A stretch of DNA of 64,000 nucleotides from Riptortus pedestris. Taxonomy: Eukaryota; Arthropoda; Insecta; Hemiptera; Alydidae. The notes beneath the pieces are model-generated. The model was not told where the DNA came from. It did not search any database and saw nothing but the letters and a program-made list of their open reading frames with translations. Position numbers and translations under genes: made by a program. The stretch's first letter is position 1, and the number at the start of each line of letters is the position of its first letter. The stretch lies in contig CM032228.1 of assembly GCA_019009955.1 (NCBI GenBank), positions 131,013,001 through 131,077,000 of the forward strand, in the 5' to 3' direction. This document shows, piece after piece, positions 47,301 to 60,434 of this stretch.

Positions 47301-47724
47301 ATACATAAATGCACACGTACATTGTTCTACGGTTTCCATTGTTTCTCACTCCTTCTCATTTTTACATAAGGTACCACTAAATATTTCATCTCAAGAATAA
47401 ATTGTAGGTCATGTTTACATTGGTATCTAAATACGGGAAACAAAGAGATAAAAATATGATATTGTATTATCAGTATGCTCTGCTGCTTCTAGCTTGTGCC
47501 AAATCCTCTTTATGTCAACACTTCAAAGGCTTGAGGTCAATAAATAAATGTCTCCAATGTCGTATTGCACTACATCTTTTGCACGTACTAGGCCGCCTTT
47601 TCAGTAGTACATACAAACTCTGTATTTCAATTACATTCTGGTGCCATGGAACTGTGGTCACCTTGTTAGAATGGTTCCTTCATACCAGAATATAATTATA
47701 GTTTTATTAGATGACAGTCTGTAC
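47301..47724. other. Unassigned DNA
   Basis: A plus-strand frame 47411-47695 lacks motifs and is not called. Confidence 0.4.
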
Positions 47725-48065
47725 TCTTATAGAGGGCCCTTGGGAAGCATTCAATGGGATGCATTAATGAGTTATGTGTATATTTAACGAAAAAGTATAT
47801 TGAAATTTTGAAACAAAAATCAATGTTCAGTCAGGCGTTACAATTTTATACATACGTAAAGGTTTTTACATAAAATTGTAACGTCTGTCTTTACATTGAT
47901 ATTTTTTTACCAAATTTTACGTTACTTATTCGTTTTACATGAAATTGAAACGATATCAACAATTTTTGGCTTTGGTGTCTGTTGACTTTCTGAACAGTCT
48001 GTACTTTTGTAGAGGCAACCTTGGAGACATTAAATGGAACACTTTCATGAATTTTGTATATATTT
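47725..48065. mobile_element. Head-to-head Helitron-like 5' ends within a direct repeat
   Basis: AATGTTCAGTCAGGCGTTAC (47822, reverse) and GTAACGTCTGTCTTTACATT (47879, forward) are the same element start facing away from a short centre. The flanks CAGTCTGTACTCTTATAGAG (47732) and CAGTCTGTACTTTTGTAGAG (47995) form a degraded direct repeat of about 75 bp. The forward copy continues TACCAAATTTTACGTTACTT. Confidence 0.5.
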
Positions 48066-50354
48066 ACTAATCTTCGTCTGTAAAATTAGTGTATATTCAG
48101 TTATTAAGGCCACAAAGGAATTACAAAAAGTTATAATAAAAAAAATAATTTTTATTATTAGAATTACCAAAGAAGTGTCATTTTTGGCAAATGCTTATTT
48201 AAAATCTTATTTACATTATTTCTACTTCTCTTTCTGGCCCCTCTTGTTATGAGAAATGTTTCTTGAAGTTTGTGTTAAGAATAAACTTATAAAGTGGAAC
48301 GCACGGTCTTAGGGCCGGAGCGAGGAGATATTAAGCTAAGAAACGCGCCTCTTTTAAAGTCCTGAAGGTTTATTAAAACTGATAAAAAGTTTCATTATTC
48401 TTTAGTCACAAGTATTCATTATTCTTCTCTTCTGCTTTCAAGAAGTTACCTTTTACTCTAATCATTTCTCCTTAGCACTTTCTTTGTCTTATTAGTTTAC
48501 ATTCAATCTTATCAGCTTCAAATAGTTTAAGGCCAAATATCATTTGAAAAAAATATATTTTCTTTGTGAGTTTATGTGCCAGGCTTTGACGTGCTTCGTA
48601 CATTTGTGTATAGTGGCTTATAAAAATTGTTAAGTGGTATGCTTTGATGTATAGGACGACTTTTTATTTTTAGCTATTTTTACAAAAAAAAAAATAATTA
48701 TCATTATGCGCTTCAAATAAATAGATTCATTTTTGGAAATGATCCCAAACCGTTATACATAATAACTTAGGCGAGTATCATATTAGTATATTCAAAGCGT
48801 TTTCAATAATTATATCAAACACTGCATTAATATTGATGAATACATTACAGTTATTTTCAATTAAATTTGTTTCCAAATTTTAGACTTATTAGTAAACGTT
48901 AAAGAACATCTTAAGACATATTCGAAAATACTGATCTCATTTTTATCAGTTTCTACCAACCAGACGGGGCTTAATAAAACATTAAGTAGGCTCTGAAAGA
49001 AAAGATCGAGCAGTAGGTCTCATTTGTTTTTTGGTCGTGGTGGACAATAAAGAATTAGTATATAACCAGATTATAAGAGATAAAGGATGCTACCAAAAGT
49101 AGAAGAAAATGTGGGCTGAAGCCATCTTAAGAAATAAAGTCATTGAACATATAAAAAAGTAAACTGGAAGTCCATTATTCTTATAGAAAATATTTGGCTA
49201 ACTGTAAACACAGTGAGAATTAATGTTGAAGCTGTCTCGATAGAGTTCATGATTCAGCTTGCATATTGGAAGTGGTTGGCTTAATGAAAATTCAATGATA
49301 AGGGAGCATTATAATGTTTATGTTCTTCACATAAACTTTATGCGTAAAACAATGAAAAAGAGGACCAAACGAATGTACGATAACAATTCTTTGAAAAATC
49401 ATTGAACCTTTCATAATGAAACTCATTCATCATATGTACCAAATGTAATAGAATCAATGAGAATGAGCATGTTATTTTTCAGACCTATCCTTCTAATTTT
49501 CTATTGAAAAATTGATTTGATTAACCTTTGTACTATAGTTATATGCGTTTATTATTTCCTCCTATTTTGCGTTTATTATATTGGTCACTATTAAAATCGT
49601 ATTTAGCTTTTAACAGCTAAATTGAAACATTTACAGAAAATAAAACAGCAGAATAATTTATGTTATGTGATTCGCGAATTTCTTACTCGGATGCTAATCT
49701 ACGGGAGAGGGGGTGGAGAGAGAATACTCCGTGATGGTACTTCGGGTGTACAAGTGCCCATTACGCACAAGTCACTTTTTTGTATTCTTTCTTCAAACAA
49801 AATAAAAAAATAATGTTCTGTTAATTCAAAATTCATAAATGAAACTATTCCCACCCACAAACTCGAACAGCTATAAGACAGGTCTAATGTGTTTTGCAGA
49901 TGTATATTGTAGATGTTGATTAGCTGAATTGTCAACACATTCTAAACTTTGGAAATTTTACTCTAAACTTTCACCTTTTAAAACATAAGTGTGGGAAACG
50001 TTAGCCATTCGCGATGTTAGTGAGATATTATGTATCGACATTTTCTCCATCATTACCTAGGGTGTGACATATATGGCTAGAAATTGGCTCTACAATCGAA
50101 TTCCGAAATTAGGCAGTAGGAGAATAGTTGACCAAAGGAAAATCCTGATTACCACGTTACCGAACAAGGGAAAGATGTGGGGCTCAAAGGCAACCAGTGG
50201 TTTTCCATTTGCAATTTTCATCAGACCAGGTAACAATATAGGCATTTCGATAAACAATTCATTATTTGATTGCATAGCATTTAAATTAAACAAAAAAAAA
50301 AACGCTCAAAAGGAATGGGCTCCAAAACATTTTGAGATAAAATTATTTTGACAG
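48066..50354. other. Unassigned AT-rich DNA
   Basis: No gene or repeat family recognised in over 2 kb. A slightly less AT-rich patch at 49690-49760. Open frames such as 50064-50351 overlap frames on the other strand and show no motif. Confidence 0.45.
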
Positions 50355-50505
50355 ACTGAGAGATTATATAAATATTTGGATAAATATTTTATCATATAAA
50401 TACTTTATATTTGATTACGTAAATATTTGACATTTGATTATAAAAATATTTTATATTTGATTATGAAAATATTTGAGATTATATAATTATTTTATACTAT
50501 TTTAA
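50355..50505. repeat. Degenerate AT-rich tandem repeat
   Basis: About five to six units of 22-25 bp of the form GATTATNNAAATATTTNANATTT. Units differ by several bases. Nearly pure A/T with one G per unit start. Confidence 0.7.
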
Positions 50506-51381
50506 ATATAGAATAAATGAAAGCTATTAACTATAGTAAAAATAACATTTCATTAGACATATAAGAATACCTAACGATGATAAGAAAACATAGAATGCAT
50601 AACAAAAATTAAAACGTACCTATGGAAATATACATATATGCAAATAAAAAATATCACCTGTGGCTTAAGTATATCTAAGAGATACATTATAATTAAACAA
50701 AGATAAAGGTGTAATCGTAGGCCAACTGTAATTGATCAAGCATCAGCCTCAATAACATAAAATGTTCATTTAAAAATACCTATTTGATTAAGACAATTCA
50801 CAAGAATATTACTTCCTACACTTATGTCATGAACATTTACATACCGTTTACATCCAGGATATTTGTATACTGTACTTCAACCTTTGACGGTTCATAAAGA
50901 AACAATTTTGCAAAGCAAATTTATTCTTCATAATATCGGAGGTAGTGATTACAACAAATACTTTCATGAAAAGCTGCTTTGGAAAAAAAAAATTAAATTA
51001 TTATGGAAACTCGAAAAAAACGTGTTTTGACATGGGAAAATGGTAATAAGAATTCAGAACCAAAGGTCTTACAAAACGAAGATATTATTCTCGCTTGTTT
51101 CCCAAAAAAATGTTTCCGTAGAAGAAAAGGCAATAACGGAATCTGTAGCAATGAAAACTTTTGAAAAGCTTTTGGTATAGTCAAATAAAGTTTGACCCTC
51201 AGATATTGCGTAACTTAGTAAGTTTCAAACAGAAACCCTTTCCGAACCGTTAGGCAAATATTAATTCTGATTAAGAAATCATTGCTTGTATCTCCTTGGA
51301 TACTAACAACAATTTAGCATCAATGTAAATAATATTTACATTATTTCATTGTTGTATTTTCTCATTGTTTATTATTTATGG
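50506..51381. other. Unassigned AT-rich DNA
   Basis: Nothing recognised. Confidence 0.5.
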
Positions 51382-51615
51382 GGGGAGGGCTCAGGTTGGC
51401 CATGTGAGTTAATGCATTAACCTTTATCTAACATGGTAAACCTAGAGTGGCGAGTTCGATTCCCTCCTGGGCAAAGGAATTAATTTAGTGACAGAATTCA
51501 TTAAATTAAATCCTTAGTCCCACCCTGGCTAGAAAAGGGTGGTAACCTGTTGATAACCCGTCCAATTAGCCTTAGTAGAAAAGAGTGGACATTAATAAAT
51601 ATTAATAATAATTAA
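51382..51615 (+). repeat. tRNA-derived SINE, most complete copy
   Basis: The head GGTTGGCCATGTGAGTTAAT (A-box-like), B box GAGTTCGATTCC, body TTTAGTGACAGAATTCATTA, a hairpin CCACCCTGGCTAGAAAAGGG(TGG), TGATAACCCGTCCAATTAGC, and an A/T-rich tail with AATAAT units. Pol III would transcribe it from the internal boxes. Use this copy as the local reference for the other four. Confidence 0.88.
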
Positions 51616-54111
51616 TTAATTATGTTTTCCGATTCTTGTGCCATGGAAAAATTGTGTAACACTATTAGCTGTCAAAATATTTACAAATAATGTGAATTTG
51701 ACATGAGACTGAATTGTTGGGTTTATACAAGAAAATACTTTGCCATAGTAAGGGTTAAAATGCACAATAAATATAAAAACACGGTTAGCGTTTTAAACTT
51801 CATTTTAGGTTGAATTATAATTTTATATTTTCAGTATTTATTTTGTTTGATTCATTCTACCTTCGCATACTTATTCAAAAAGAAAATATACGAATTAAAA
51901 AAAAATAAAATAAAACAGTGAAACTTCACCAACAAGTGTCACTCTTTCATCGGGATCAACAAGTCAGCAACTTTTTCGTGCCTTGCACAAATGATTCATT
52001 CGTTGATTTGTATTCTCCCAACTCTATGTGATGTGTAGGGGTTGAAAAAGGGAATGCAAAAAGTACAGGTATGTCGACATATAATACAAATGTTAGTCAT
52101 TCTTTTTGAACTGATGAACTTATTAATTTTTAAATGCAATTCATGAATAAATATCTTAAAAAAATACTACGAATTAAAATATTAACAAAACGTTATTGAA
52201 ACCAGCAGCAAACCAATTTTTTTTTCGCGATAACAATAAATCTTTTCATTCATAAAAGGATGTAATTGCCATCACTTGTTTTTGACCATTATTAGAGAAT
52301 AAATAGCTTTGAAACATTATTTATAAAGTGTATTGTCTTAGTGCTAATCGCTAAACTAAGGCAATGTTATTTTAAAGCGCAGTTTTAACAACGTTTTGAA
52401 ATATTCATTTTTTTTTCAAGGCTAAAATGTGATTAGGCTTAGGATTAAATAACACAAAGCTACAAGTTATAAATAATTAAAAACATAAAATTGGAATACG
52501 AGCAATGTTTTCCCCATTTGGTACATTAGTTTTGAGAAAAAGTTTTTTCGGGTAATTTTAAGCATTAAATTTAATAATCCACCTCCAATCTTTGCCCAGT
52601 TATCACTAGGAGGCATAAAAAAATATACTCCTAATTGTATAATACATTAAATATATAAATTACTTCTTATCAGACATACTGATAGAAAGTTATTTGTTTA
52701 CATTCTTGTTCCAGAATTTGTATATGCCGTATAGAGGAGCTTGTCATTTAAATGAGTGTGTTCCGTTTGATGGAAAAGCCATTACGGAATCCCTAATTTT
52801 CATTGTACTTAGTGGTTAATCCCCTTGGACGGATAACGTCTGTGTTGCTATGGAGGCAATATGACAAGGGAAATGAATAGTCTTAGATAAGAGGATGAAG
52901 AGGAGATGAAATATTAACATTGGAAAAGCAATTGCCGGGAATGGGTTATCAACATGATATAATCTCCATTAGATTATCGCAGCTAAATTAACTTTAAATA
53001 CTCAAAATATTACATTTTGCATCCAAACATTGAATTAATTGTTTTTTACACAAATATGCGCACACACACACATTGGAACGTAGGATCACATTGGTAATAA
53101 TTTAATTAATATATCTAATTTAATATTATCTAATATTTATTTAATATTATCTATTAGTGCAAACCCGAAAGAAATTACTAAAAGATAGATTTTTAAAAAT
53201 TTAAATAGATGTTGAGGAACATATATATTATGGGAGAGTGCAAACAGAAGAAATCCGTAGGGCTTAAGCAAATTAGATGGAAATAAATGAAAACGGCGTT
53301 TTTCATATGACATAACCGCATTACTTTGTTTAATAAAATCTTGACAACTCGACAATAGCTTCATATAGACCACAAACAACTTAGCAGTAAAACTGGGGAG
53401 CTATAGTCATTCTTGAATTAATATAAAACTTGAAGGCCATTAAAGAAGGAAAGGCTGTCGTTTCTCTCAGACATTTCTCTGCATTTCCATTAGAGGAGGA
53501 ATGCTGCTGAATAACCGCGCCTACCCTAACTTTCATAAATAAAGCAAGCCATCCATCTAGAGTGGAAATTCAGCAAGGCGGTACCGGCCTATTTCATCTA
53601 AAGCATTTATTTTTATTCCTTGAATATTTATTAAAAGTATTCACCTATTTCCCTAGTAAAGCACATGTAAAACAGCAATTTGAAAGTACAATACATCAGC
53701 TTGTTCCCATCAGCAGAGATAAACATATACATACATCTAGGCAAAGACACGAGTGTTTTCTGAAAACAAAAATATTATGCTCATCTTAGGCTTTTAATGA
53801 GCATTCCTTCCATTACTTCCATTGAGGAAATTTGCTATGAAAAGGAGAGTTGAATTAAATGTGTTAGGTAACGCAATCATTGATACAGCGGGGTTGTATG
53901 ATTTCCGACGCTCCTCAGCTTCCCAGAATCGACAAATGCTAGCGAGATTGTTGCTCTCTGGTTAGTCTTTAACATTAGATATAATTTCCAATTAGATCCT
54001 GAAATTTTTACACCGTTCCTGGAAAATAGTTTTTACGGTTTCAGTTCGACTACTCATTATTTATTCAACAATTTTCCATATTACTGAACTATAGTCACTC
54101 AGTTTTAAATG
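51616..54111. other. Mostly unassigned; unique island at 52730-52990
   Basis: 52730-52990 is less AT-rich and reads as complex sequence (GGAAAAGCCATTACGGAATC, GGATAACGTCTGTGTTGC, GCAATTGCCGGGAATGGG) without an open frame. A similar patch lies at 53440-53560 and 53870-54010. These could be conserved regulatory segments, which only cross-species alignment can show. The rest is AT-rich. Confidence 0.35.
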
Positions 54112-54474
54112 AGCTACTCCCCTTAAGGGAAATCAGCAATTGAGGTTGTACTGATGACGCGATTTTCAAAAATCGGAATAACGGGGGTGGAATTCAAAAT
54201 ATATCCATTTTGATTCGTACCGTAAAATGTTATAGGACCAATCTTGTTTTGCTATTGATGTCCTACAATTGTTGTTCTATGCATTTGTTTCGTAACACAA
54301 GTATTTACTCCTACGAGTTACTTTGTTTTCTGCCTCCAGTAAGCCGCCCCCCCCCCTATTCATACTTTTTTTTTTTACATATAAAGAGAATATGTGGTGA
54401 GATGATATCACAATCGTGCTATAACACCAGGAAGAAAATCCGCTTAGTTTACGCAGCCCCTACGTGAAGGTCTT
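54112..54474 (-). mobile_element. Family H copy L, diverged, internally deleted
   Basis: Reverse: TCCCCTTAAGGGAAATCAGC, GATGACGCGATTTTCAAAAA joined directly to the body (AATAACGGGGGTGGAATTC), so the microsatellite is lost. A poly-C at 54349 and GCTTAGTTTACGCAGCCCCT at the 5' end. Both ends are recognisable but changed. Confidence 0.8.
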
Positions 54475-55404
54475 CTACTCGGAGAACTAAGCTCATAATC
54501 ATGCAAGAACAGTTTGTTCACTTTTAATGAGCAAAGTTAATTTTCATTTATCCCTTCAAAAGGGGCGAAAACTCATAGAGTTTGTGTCCGCATTGTGAAT
54601 CTAATACAATATTAAATAAATAAACATTATTAAATTTATCATTTACTAGTAACGGAAATCTATTATATCCTAAGGCGGTGTGCAAACAACGAATCAATTG
54701 GAACTAAATTGAATATAAATCCTCGTCATAGTGACTGCTTTAATTATCTCGAAACGGCTACTTCTGGCAGACCACTCTTACGAGTACTGGATATTGTCTG
54801 GGGTGGACGAGGGTTTTTTTGTTAATTTTATAAATATATTTATAAGCTATTAGCACATTCGTCAATCTACAATGACATTATCGGAGCTACATCATGAACT
54901 CTTCCTTGTCAAGAGCACCGCTGTCACTGTAGAATAATTTTATCCTACGGTTTCCTATATAATGGTTTTGGTCTATGCAAAGAGAATAAAAACCTCAGCT
55001 CCATCTCATTTGCTCTACAGCTAGCACTAATACTTAATATTTGCTCATTGCGCCTGGCGGTGTGAAGGGGATGAATTTAATTCCTGGGAACCTTTGGCAT
55101 ATTTAGCATGCCTCTCTGAGATTCTGTGTAGAAAATTTATTGGACAGGGCATTAGTGTTGCATGGAGGAAGGGGGCATGACAGAATTTTATCAGTAAAGT
55201 AGAGGGAGAAACACCATTAAAGATGGATGCGGAGTATTTATGCTGAACTGTAGTATATGTCAAGCCAGCTTCATACGGTGTCAATGTTAATTGTAACTTT
55301 ATGGGTTTAATTAAACAATGTTGAGTAAATTGAAGGATTTATTTAAGAAATTAATAAAAAAAGGAATTAACACTCATAAATGAACGAGGCAATTAAAGTT
55401 TTTG
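54475..55404. other. Unassigned; less AT-rich at 55030-55270
   Basis: A minus-strand frame 55045-55284 lies in this patch but has no recognised motif. Confidence 0.4.
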
Positions 55405-56123
55405 TTTATTGAACTTACAAAGTTAGACTGCACGACGAATCAAGTACTTATACTGCAGAACTACAGGCCATCATTATACTGGCACATTCAAAATTGGAAA
55501 TTCGATCACGCCATGTAATTTAATGCACAGACTCTTTAAGTTCTTTTCTTTCCTTGGGAAACATCTACTCCAATCACACATTAAATACAAAACTAATTGA
55601 ACTAATACGCGCTCTAAACAATTCTAAAATGTTGTGGTTATTCAGACACAAGGACATTACATAAATCACTGTTGTTGACAAACATGTAAAATTAGCCAAA
55701 AAAAAAAGGCTACTACTGACATAACTACGCTAACAACAGCTGACCTCAACAAGATAGTGCAAACAAAAATTACTCAAAGACTGGCAAAAACACTGCTTAC
55801 GTACTGACAACAAACTATTGGAAATAAAACGCAATGTTACGAGGATGGTCAAGGAGACAGTACGTAGATTCAAGAAAATACCAATTTGTCCTGTGAGGAC
55901 ATACATACCAGACACATTCTTATATGATGAACAAAAAAGACAAGCCTTCCTGTACTCATTGCAACACTGGACTAACTATAAAACGCCAACCAACAGAATG
56001 CAGAACATTCCACAAGACTTGAATGAACTACTGACTGAGGGTAGTCCCCATATTGCCACTATTCTAAAATATTGGATTGAGATTGGGGCAACGATATTGG
56101 GCCCTTTGACAATATTTAATTAG
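55405..56123 (+). mobile_element. LINE fragment with RNase H domain, broken
   Basis: The first frame (about 55427-55665) reads VRLHDESSTYTAELQAIIIL, then TDSLSSFLSLGN and MLWLFRHKDIT. These are the RNase H residues: Glu in TAELQAI, Asp in TDSLSS, then the W...H block. The latter is interrupted by stops. After a degraded stretch, the frame 55818-56123 gives EIKRNVTRMVKETVRRFKKI, which corresponds to the segment after RNase H, ending GPLTIFN. The reverse transcriptase and endonuclease are missing. Dead LINE of the RNase H-bearing group. Confidence 0.7.
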
Positions 56124-57609
56124 ATATTTTAAAATTTTTAGTTTGTTAGTGCGTGTGCGTGCGCGCGCGTGTGTGTGTGTGTGTGACGTGTTTAAATGTG
56201 GATGACATATACGTCTTTAAGAAGAGCCAAGTCGCCGTAATTACGGAGCTCTATATAATACATAAATAAATATTATTTTACAAGAAGGCAATTATTTATG
56301 AACTATGTTACTGTAAGCTATTTATTAATATGATTTATATATAATACTTCTTGAAGCTAATGAGTGTGAGGTGCTGTTCACAGAGCGTCTAGTTAGCTTA
56401 GTCACAGTAAAACTCAGGTTGGCTGCAGCTTTAATATGCTTCTAGAGAGTAAAGCCATGTTCGTTGGACCTTCTTCGGCCATCCCCATTTATATATATGT
56501 AGGATACGAGCCCGTATTGTTAAGTAAGGAGATAGAATTGGCTGGGAGATAGTTAATGGCTCTGCTAAGCGGTATATTATTGGATATAGTGGATAGATAA
56601 GAAGGTGGCGAAGAAGACATGGAGGACTGCTGGCAAATACCCTGGTAGAATTGCCTTGGCTACCATCCAACTGGAGGATAGCAGCTCTTGATTACACCAA
56701 TTCAAACCTGGGGCTCCCGCTCCCATCTCTACATCCTATAAATCTTACCTCTCCCACAGATTGCCGTATTCTTCCAATCGACGAAAAATTATTTTTTGAT
56801 ATCTATCGCCTTAAATGAAAGCTTGCCCCGATCACGCTCTATCTTTTCATATCGTATACCCTTTTCAATTTCAAGCTATTCAAATTGTCTTACCATAGAA
56901 GCAAGCAATGGAAAGTTAATATACAAAATTTTCTATAAACTTCAAAACCTTTTAGATAAAAGTATTTCAATGGACTTTTTTTTTAGATAAAAGTAGTGTG
57001 TATATTATAATATGTACGCCTATATAATGAGGCATTCAGAAATTCATTAACCAACCCAAATCACACACACACACTGAGAATGTAAAATGCCAATTCACAT
57101 TCTTAGTTACACAACACTGTTATAATTATTTCGTACAACTTTTCTTTCTTATTTTTCGTCTATCCATATGTTCTTTTCCATTTGTTGGTAGCAGGCATAA
57201 GGTGCTTGGACTATAAATGTCTTATGTGCATGACGTTTTTGAAGCTTAGTTCAAAATCTAGGAATAAAACTATGGAACAAGTTTAGCACGACTAAATCCC
57301 AACTTGAATGGTCTGTGCCATTTTCTAAATTGTACGTATTCCTTAGGACATGGAATTTCTGTTTGATCTGAGTTAGATTCTGAAAAACCTCAGATTAGAC
57401 TCTGAAAAACCTCAATAAAGAAGATATATGCAAATACTTATAGAACAGATCTTACTCTTCATTCTTTTATAATTAGTAATACCCAACCTAGTCATTAGTT
57501 ATATTAAAATTTTAAGAACTGAGAGTAATAACAGAAATTCACCCAAAAAACAAAATGTTTCTTCCAGTGCCATTTAGGAGTGGGTTTTTATATATTGAAG
57601 GAGGAAAAC
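56124..57609. other. Unassigned; (GT)n at 56150-56185
   Basis: A GT/GC dinucleotide array follows the LINE piece. The remainder includes a less AT-rich patch at 56430-56760 with a minus-strand frame 56431-56670 that I do not recognise. A short near-exact duplication (AGATTCTGAAAAACCTCA / AGACTCTGAAAAACCTCA) lies at 57372-57413. Confidence 0.4.
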
Positions 57610-57868
57610 TAAATAATGCAAATATCTCGGTTAATAATCAAGATATATATAAAAAAATATACATATAACATAGAACGTTAAATTTGCAATAAGATTGGTT
57701 CTATACACTCTTTCGGTTTGACGAACAATAACGGAAATATTTTGAATTTTCTGAATTTCCCCTCTAAACCCTCACTACCATTGGTTCGTTTTTAGCCACT
57801 AAAGAACTTGATTTACACAAAAAGTTTAAATTTAACGATCAAACAAAAATTGAGACCGCTAGAGCGTT

Positions 57869-57966
<98 letters not shown>

Positions 57967-58038
57967 ATATATTTTTTTCGAGATAGGTGTCATTAGTACA
58001 ACCTCAATAGCTTACTTCCCTTAATGGAAATCTGCTAA
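57610..58038 (+). mobile_element. Family H copy M, 5' truncated
   Basis: It begins in the body (AATGCAAATATCTCGGTTAA), keeps GCAATAAGATTGGTTCTATA, CTAGAGCGTTAAC, a compound (TA)n/(GT)n/(TA)n array (57868-57970), then CATTAGTACAACCTCAATAG and CCCTTAATGGAAATCTGCTAA. The 5' end and the AACGGACC block are missing. Confidence 0.82.
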
Positions 58039-58749
58039 TATACTGTGTGAATAAGGTACCTTTAAGTTTTATTTCTGGTACAATTCATTTTCTTATAAAA
58101 AATTGAATACCATGATGTAATTAGTGATTGCATGTTAATTGATTTTGAGAGGAAAAGAGAAGTGGATACTTGCATGATCTTGAATAACTCGTGTCTTACT
58201 TATCGAGAAGTATAAGAAGCCAATCCCAGCCGAACAGCCTCCTAGGTCGTTATCCGCCATGGAAATTCGTAGACCTCGCTCTTCAAGTCATGAATCATTC
58301 ATAGTGCCGACGCCGACTTACAAAAGTATTTACATCGTAAACCCTTTTCTTGGGTATACATGCATTAGGTGAATATATGAAAAGGTGTTTGGCCGCGAAG
58401 GGATTTTCAGAAAACGGAGCAAGGTCAAGTTTTAAATCGATCAAAGGGAGGTGAACCCTTCCCGGAATAAATAAATCAATAAGGGCTCGTCCTTTTGCCC
58501 TCGCAGTACACCAGTTCAGCCCTTATTGTAATTTTATTAGCTAATCATTTCAGGAGCATTATTATTATTATTATTAAACTGTTATGGAGATTTATTATAA
58601 TCTTTTATTTATTTACTAAGGTACTTCTACAAGCAGTCAAAAATCCGTCGTATTCACCTAATAAATTTGTAATAAGAGTGCCATTTTTAGATTAAAAAAA
58701 AAACAAGTGGATCGCTAAAATTGCTCACGTAAACTCCAACAAATTATTC
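58039..58749. other. Unassigned; unique island at 58200-58540
   Basis: 58200-58540 is complex and less AT-rich (CCAATCCCAGCCGAACAGCC, CATAGTGCCGACGCCGACTT, GTTTGGCCGCGAAGGGATTT) with no coherent frame. A candidate unique functional segment. The rest is AT-rich. Confidence 0.35.
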
Positions 58750-59520
58750 AATTATTACGTTTTTTTTACGTATATCCTCTTCATAGTAACCCTATGTGGA
58801 GGGATTTTATTTTTCTGCACATCCCTTGTATATTTGCATTATATGTGCACTTTGTCAAAGCTTTTAACAATTTTATATATATACATACATATATATTAAA
58901 ACTGTAAATAAGATTATGAAAATTAAACTTGACAAAATAAAAGAAAAATCATTAAATAGAACATTTCAGTAATACAATGAAATAACCAATAAATAATTAC
59001 ATAATATTAATTTTTTTATTATCTTTTCCTCTCTGAGCTTAAGGATATTCTAGGCTATCGCTTTTAATTATTTAGGTGTTTTGAAACTAAAATATCGGAA
59101 CTGATAGGCCATGCGGGAATATGAGTCTTTAACTGTCTCCGTATGTCGTGAGTCAGTCATCATTCATAAGTCAGGTGGATGAATGTCTGTTCAGTGTAAC
59201 TGCCGCATTTACAAGAATTTGAGTCAGTCAGTTTAAATCTGTATAAGTTAGAGTTTGTATTTCCATGTCCAGTTAGTATTTGTGTTAGGTAAAATGTATG
59301 TTGGGATAATGAGATATTGGTTTTTAAACTTAGATGTAATCCATTATCTGTTCGATTCCATCTTTGTTGCCGCAAATTAATACTTTTTTCTCTTAGCAAA
59401 GATTTTAACACAGTTGGAGTTATTTTATTATAAATTACCTCTTCAATACGTTTAGAGGCACTTTTGGCGTGGACATCGACTATTTCATAGTCCATTCATG
59501 CATTCACCCATTTGTAGTGA
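58750..59520 (-). mobile_element. LINE 3' fragment, reverse
   Basis: The minus-strand frame 59160-59495 (from MDYEIVDVHAKSASKRIEEV) includes LRQQRWNRTDNG, TFYLTQILTGHGNTNSNLYR and CKCGSYTEQTFIHLTYE. TQ.LTGHG followed by YR and C-x-C...H is the region just after RNase H in I/R1/jockey-group LINEs. The 3' UTR (58760-58850: CTCTTCATAGTAACCCTATG) matches 7.06 kb and the 62.15 kb copy. Truncated at the 5' side, no reverse transcriptase. Confidence 0.78.
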
Positions 59521-60124
59521 ATGAAAGCCAGTCTGTTTTTTAATTGTGTTATACTATGACGTATTTGTTCTATATGTTCGTCGTGATTTTTCATGTTTTC
59601 CAGTTTGTGTAAAAGCATTTGACTGTCTTAGATTAATTTATTTCAGTTATAGGTCATCTATTATAACACGACTAGTCGAATTAAAATACACGAGGGAATT
59701 TGTAACTGAAGAGATTGACGTCAATACATCGTGATATTATATTATACTTGAACTAAATTAGTTATTTTAGTTGATTTTGTATGAAAGATCAATGTGTAAT
59801 GATTATGAAATTTAAAAAAAAAAAAAAATGAAAACTAGATTAAGTATGGAGATTATGAAAATTTTGACAGAATGGTAGGATACACAATCAGTGTATAAAT
59901 AAGTAAACTACTCTCACTAACATAAATATCTAAGGCAATGGAACAAACAACTACTATAACAGCTAAGGTAGGTTCTACGTAAACTAATAGGCTTATCGGA
60001 CTCCTTGGATAGTATCCAACATTTAACACGAACGAATTTAAACTGGCTGGGCAAGTGTTTAGTGATACAGCTCCTTAAGATGAAAATTGATTGTGTGTTA
60101 GCCGGGGTTTTTTATAAAAATATT
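59521..60124. other. Unassigned AT-rich DNA
   Basis: A plus-strand frame 59546-59734 has no motif. An A-run lies at 59812. Confidence 0.45.
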
Positions 60125-60330
60125 AAAAAATACTCGATTAATATTGAAGTTAGAGAAAATACATACATATAGGGCAACAATTGTAAAAAAATAAGTTTTT
60201 ATCAAGACTGATTACTACAAAAATAATTTTTGATCCTACCCATGTTGATATAAATAATTGTTTATTTAGCCTATTCTCTAAACCCCCTCTTTGGTTCGAT
60301 TTCAATAATTAACAGAAAGATAAATTGTTT
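60125..60330 (+). mobile_element. Family H fragment N, old
   Basis: ATACTCGATTAATATTGAAG, TTAGAGAAAATACATACATA, then TTGATCCTACCCATGTTGAT and CTCTAAACCCCCTCTTTGG, GATTTCAATAATTAACAGAA keep family order. Neither end present. Confidence 0.55.
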
Positions 60331-60434
60331 GTGGCATCGAATAAATAAACATTAACGGCAGAAATAGCAGAAAGTTCAGCGATGACGGGAATTTACCCAA
60401 GTATTTCATATAGTTTATTTTTATTTTATCTATT

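Noticed and set aside
50355..50505. Replication origin or centromeric satellite
   Set aside because: Only five or six degenerate AT-rich units; no evidence for either role.
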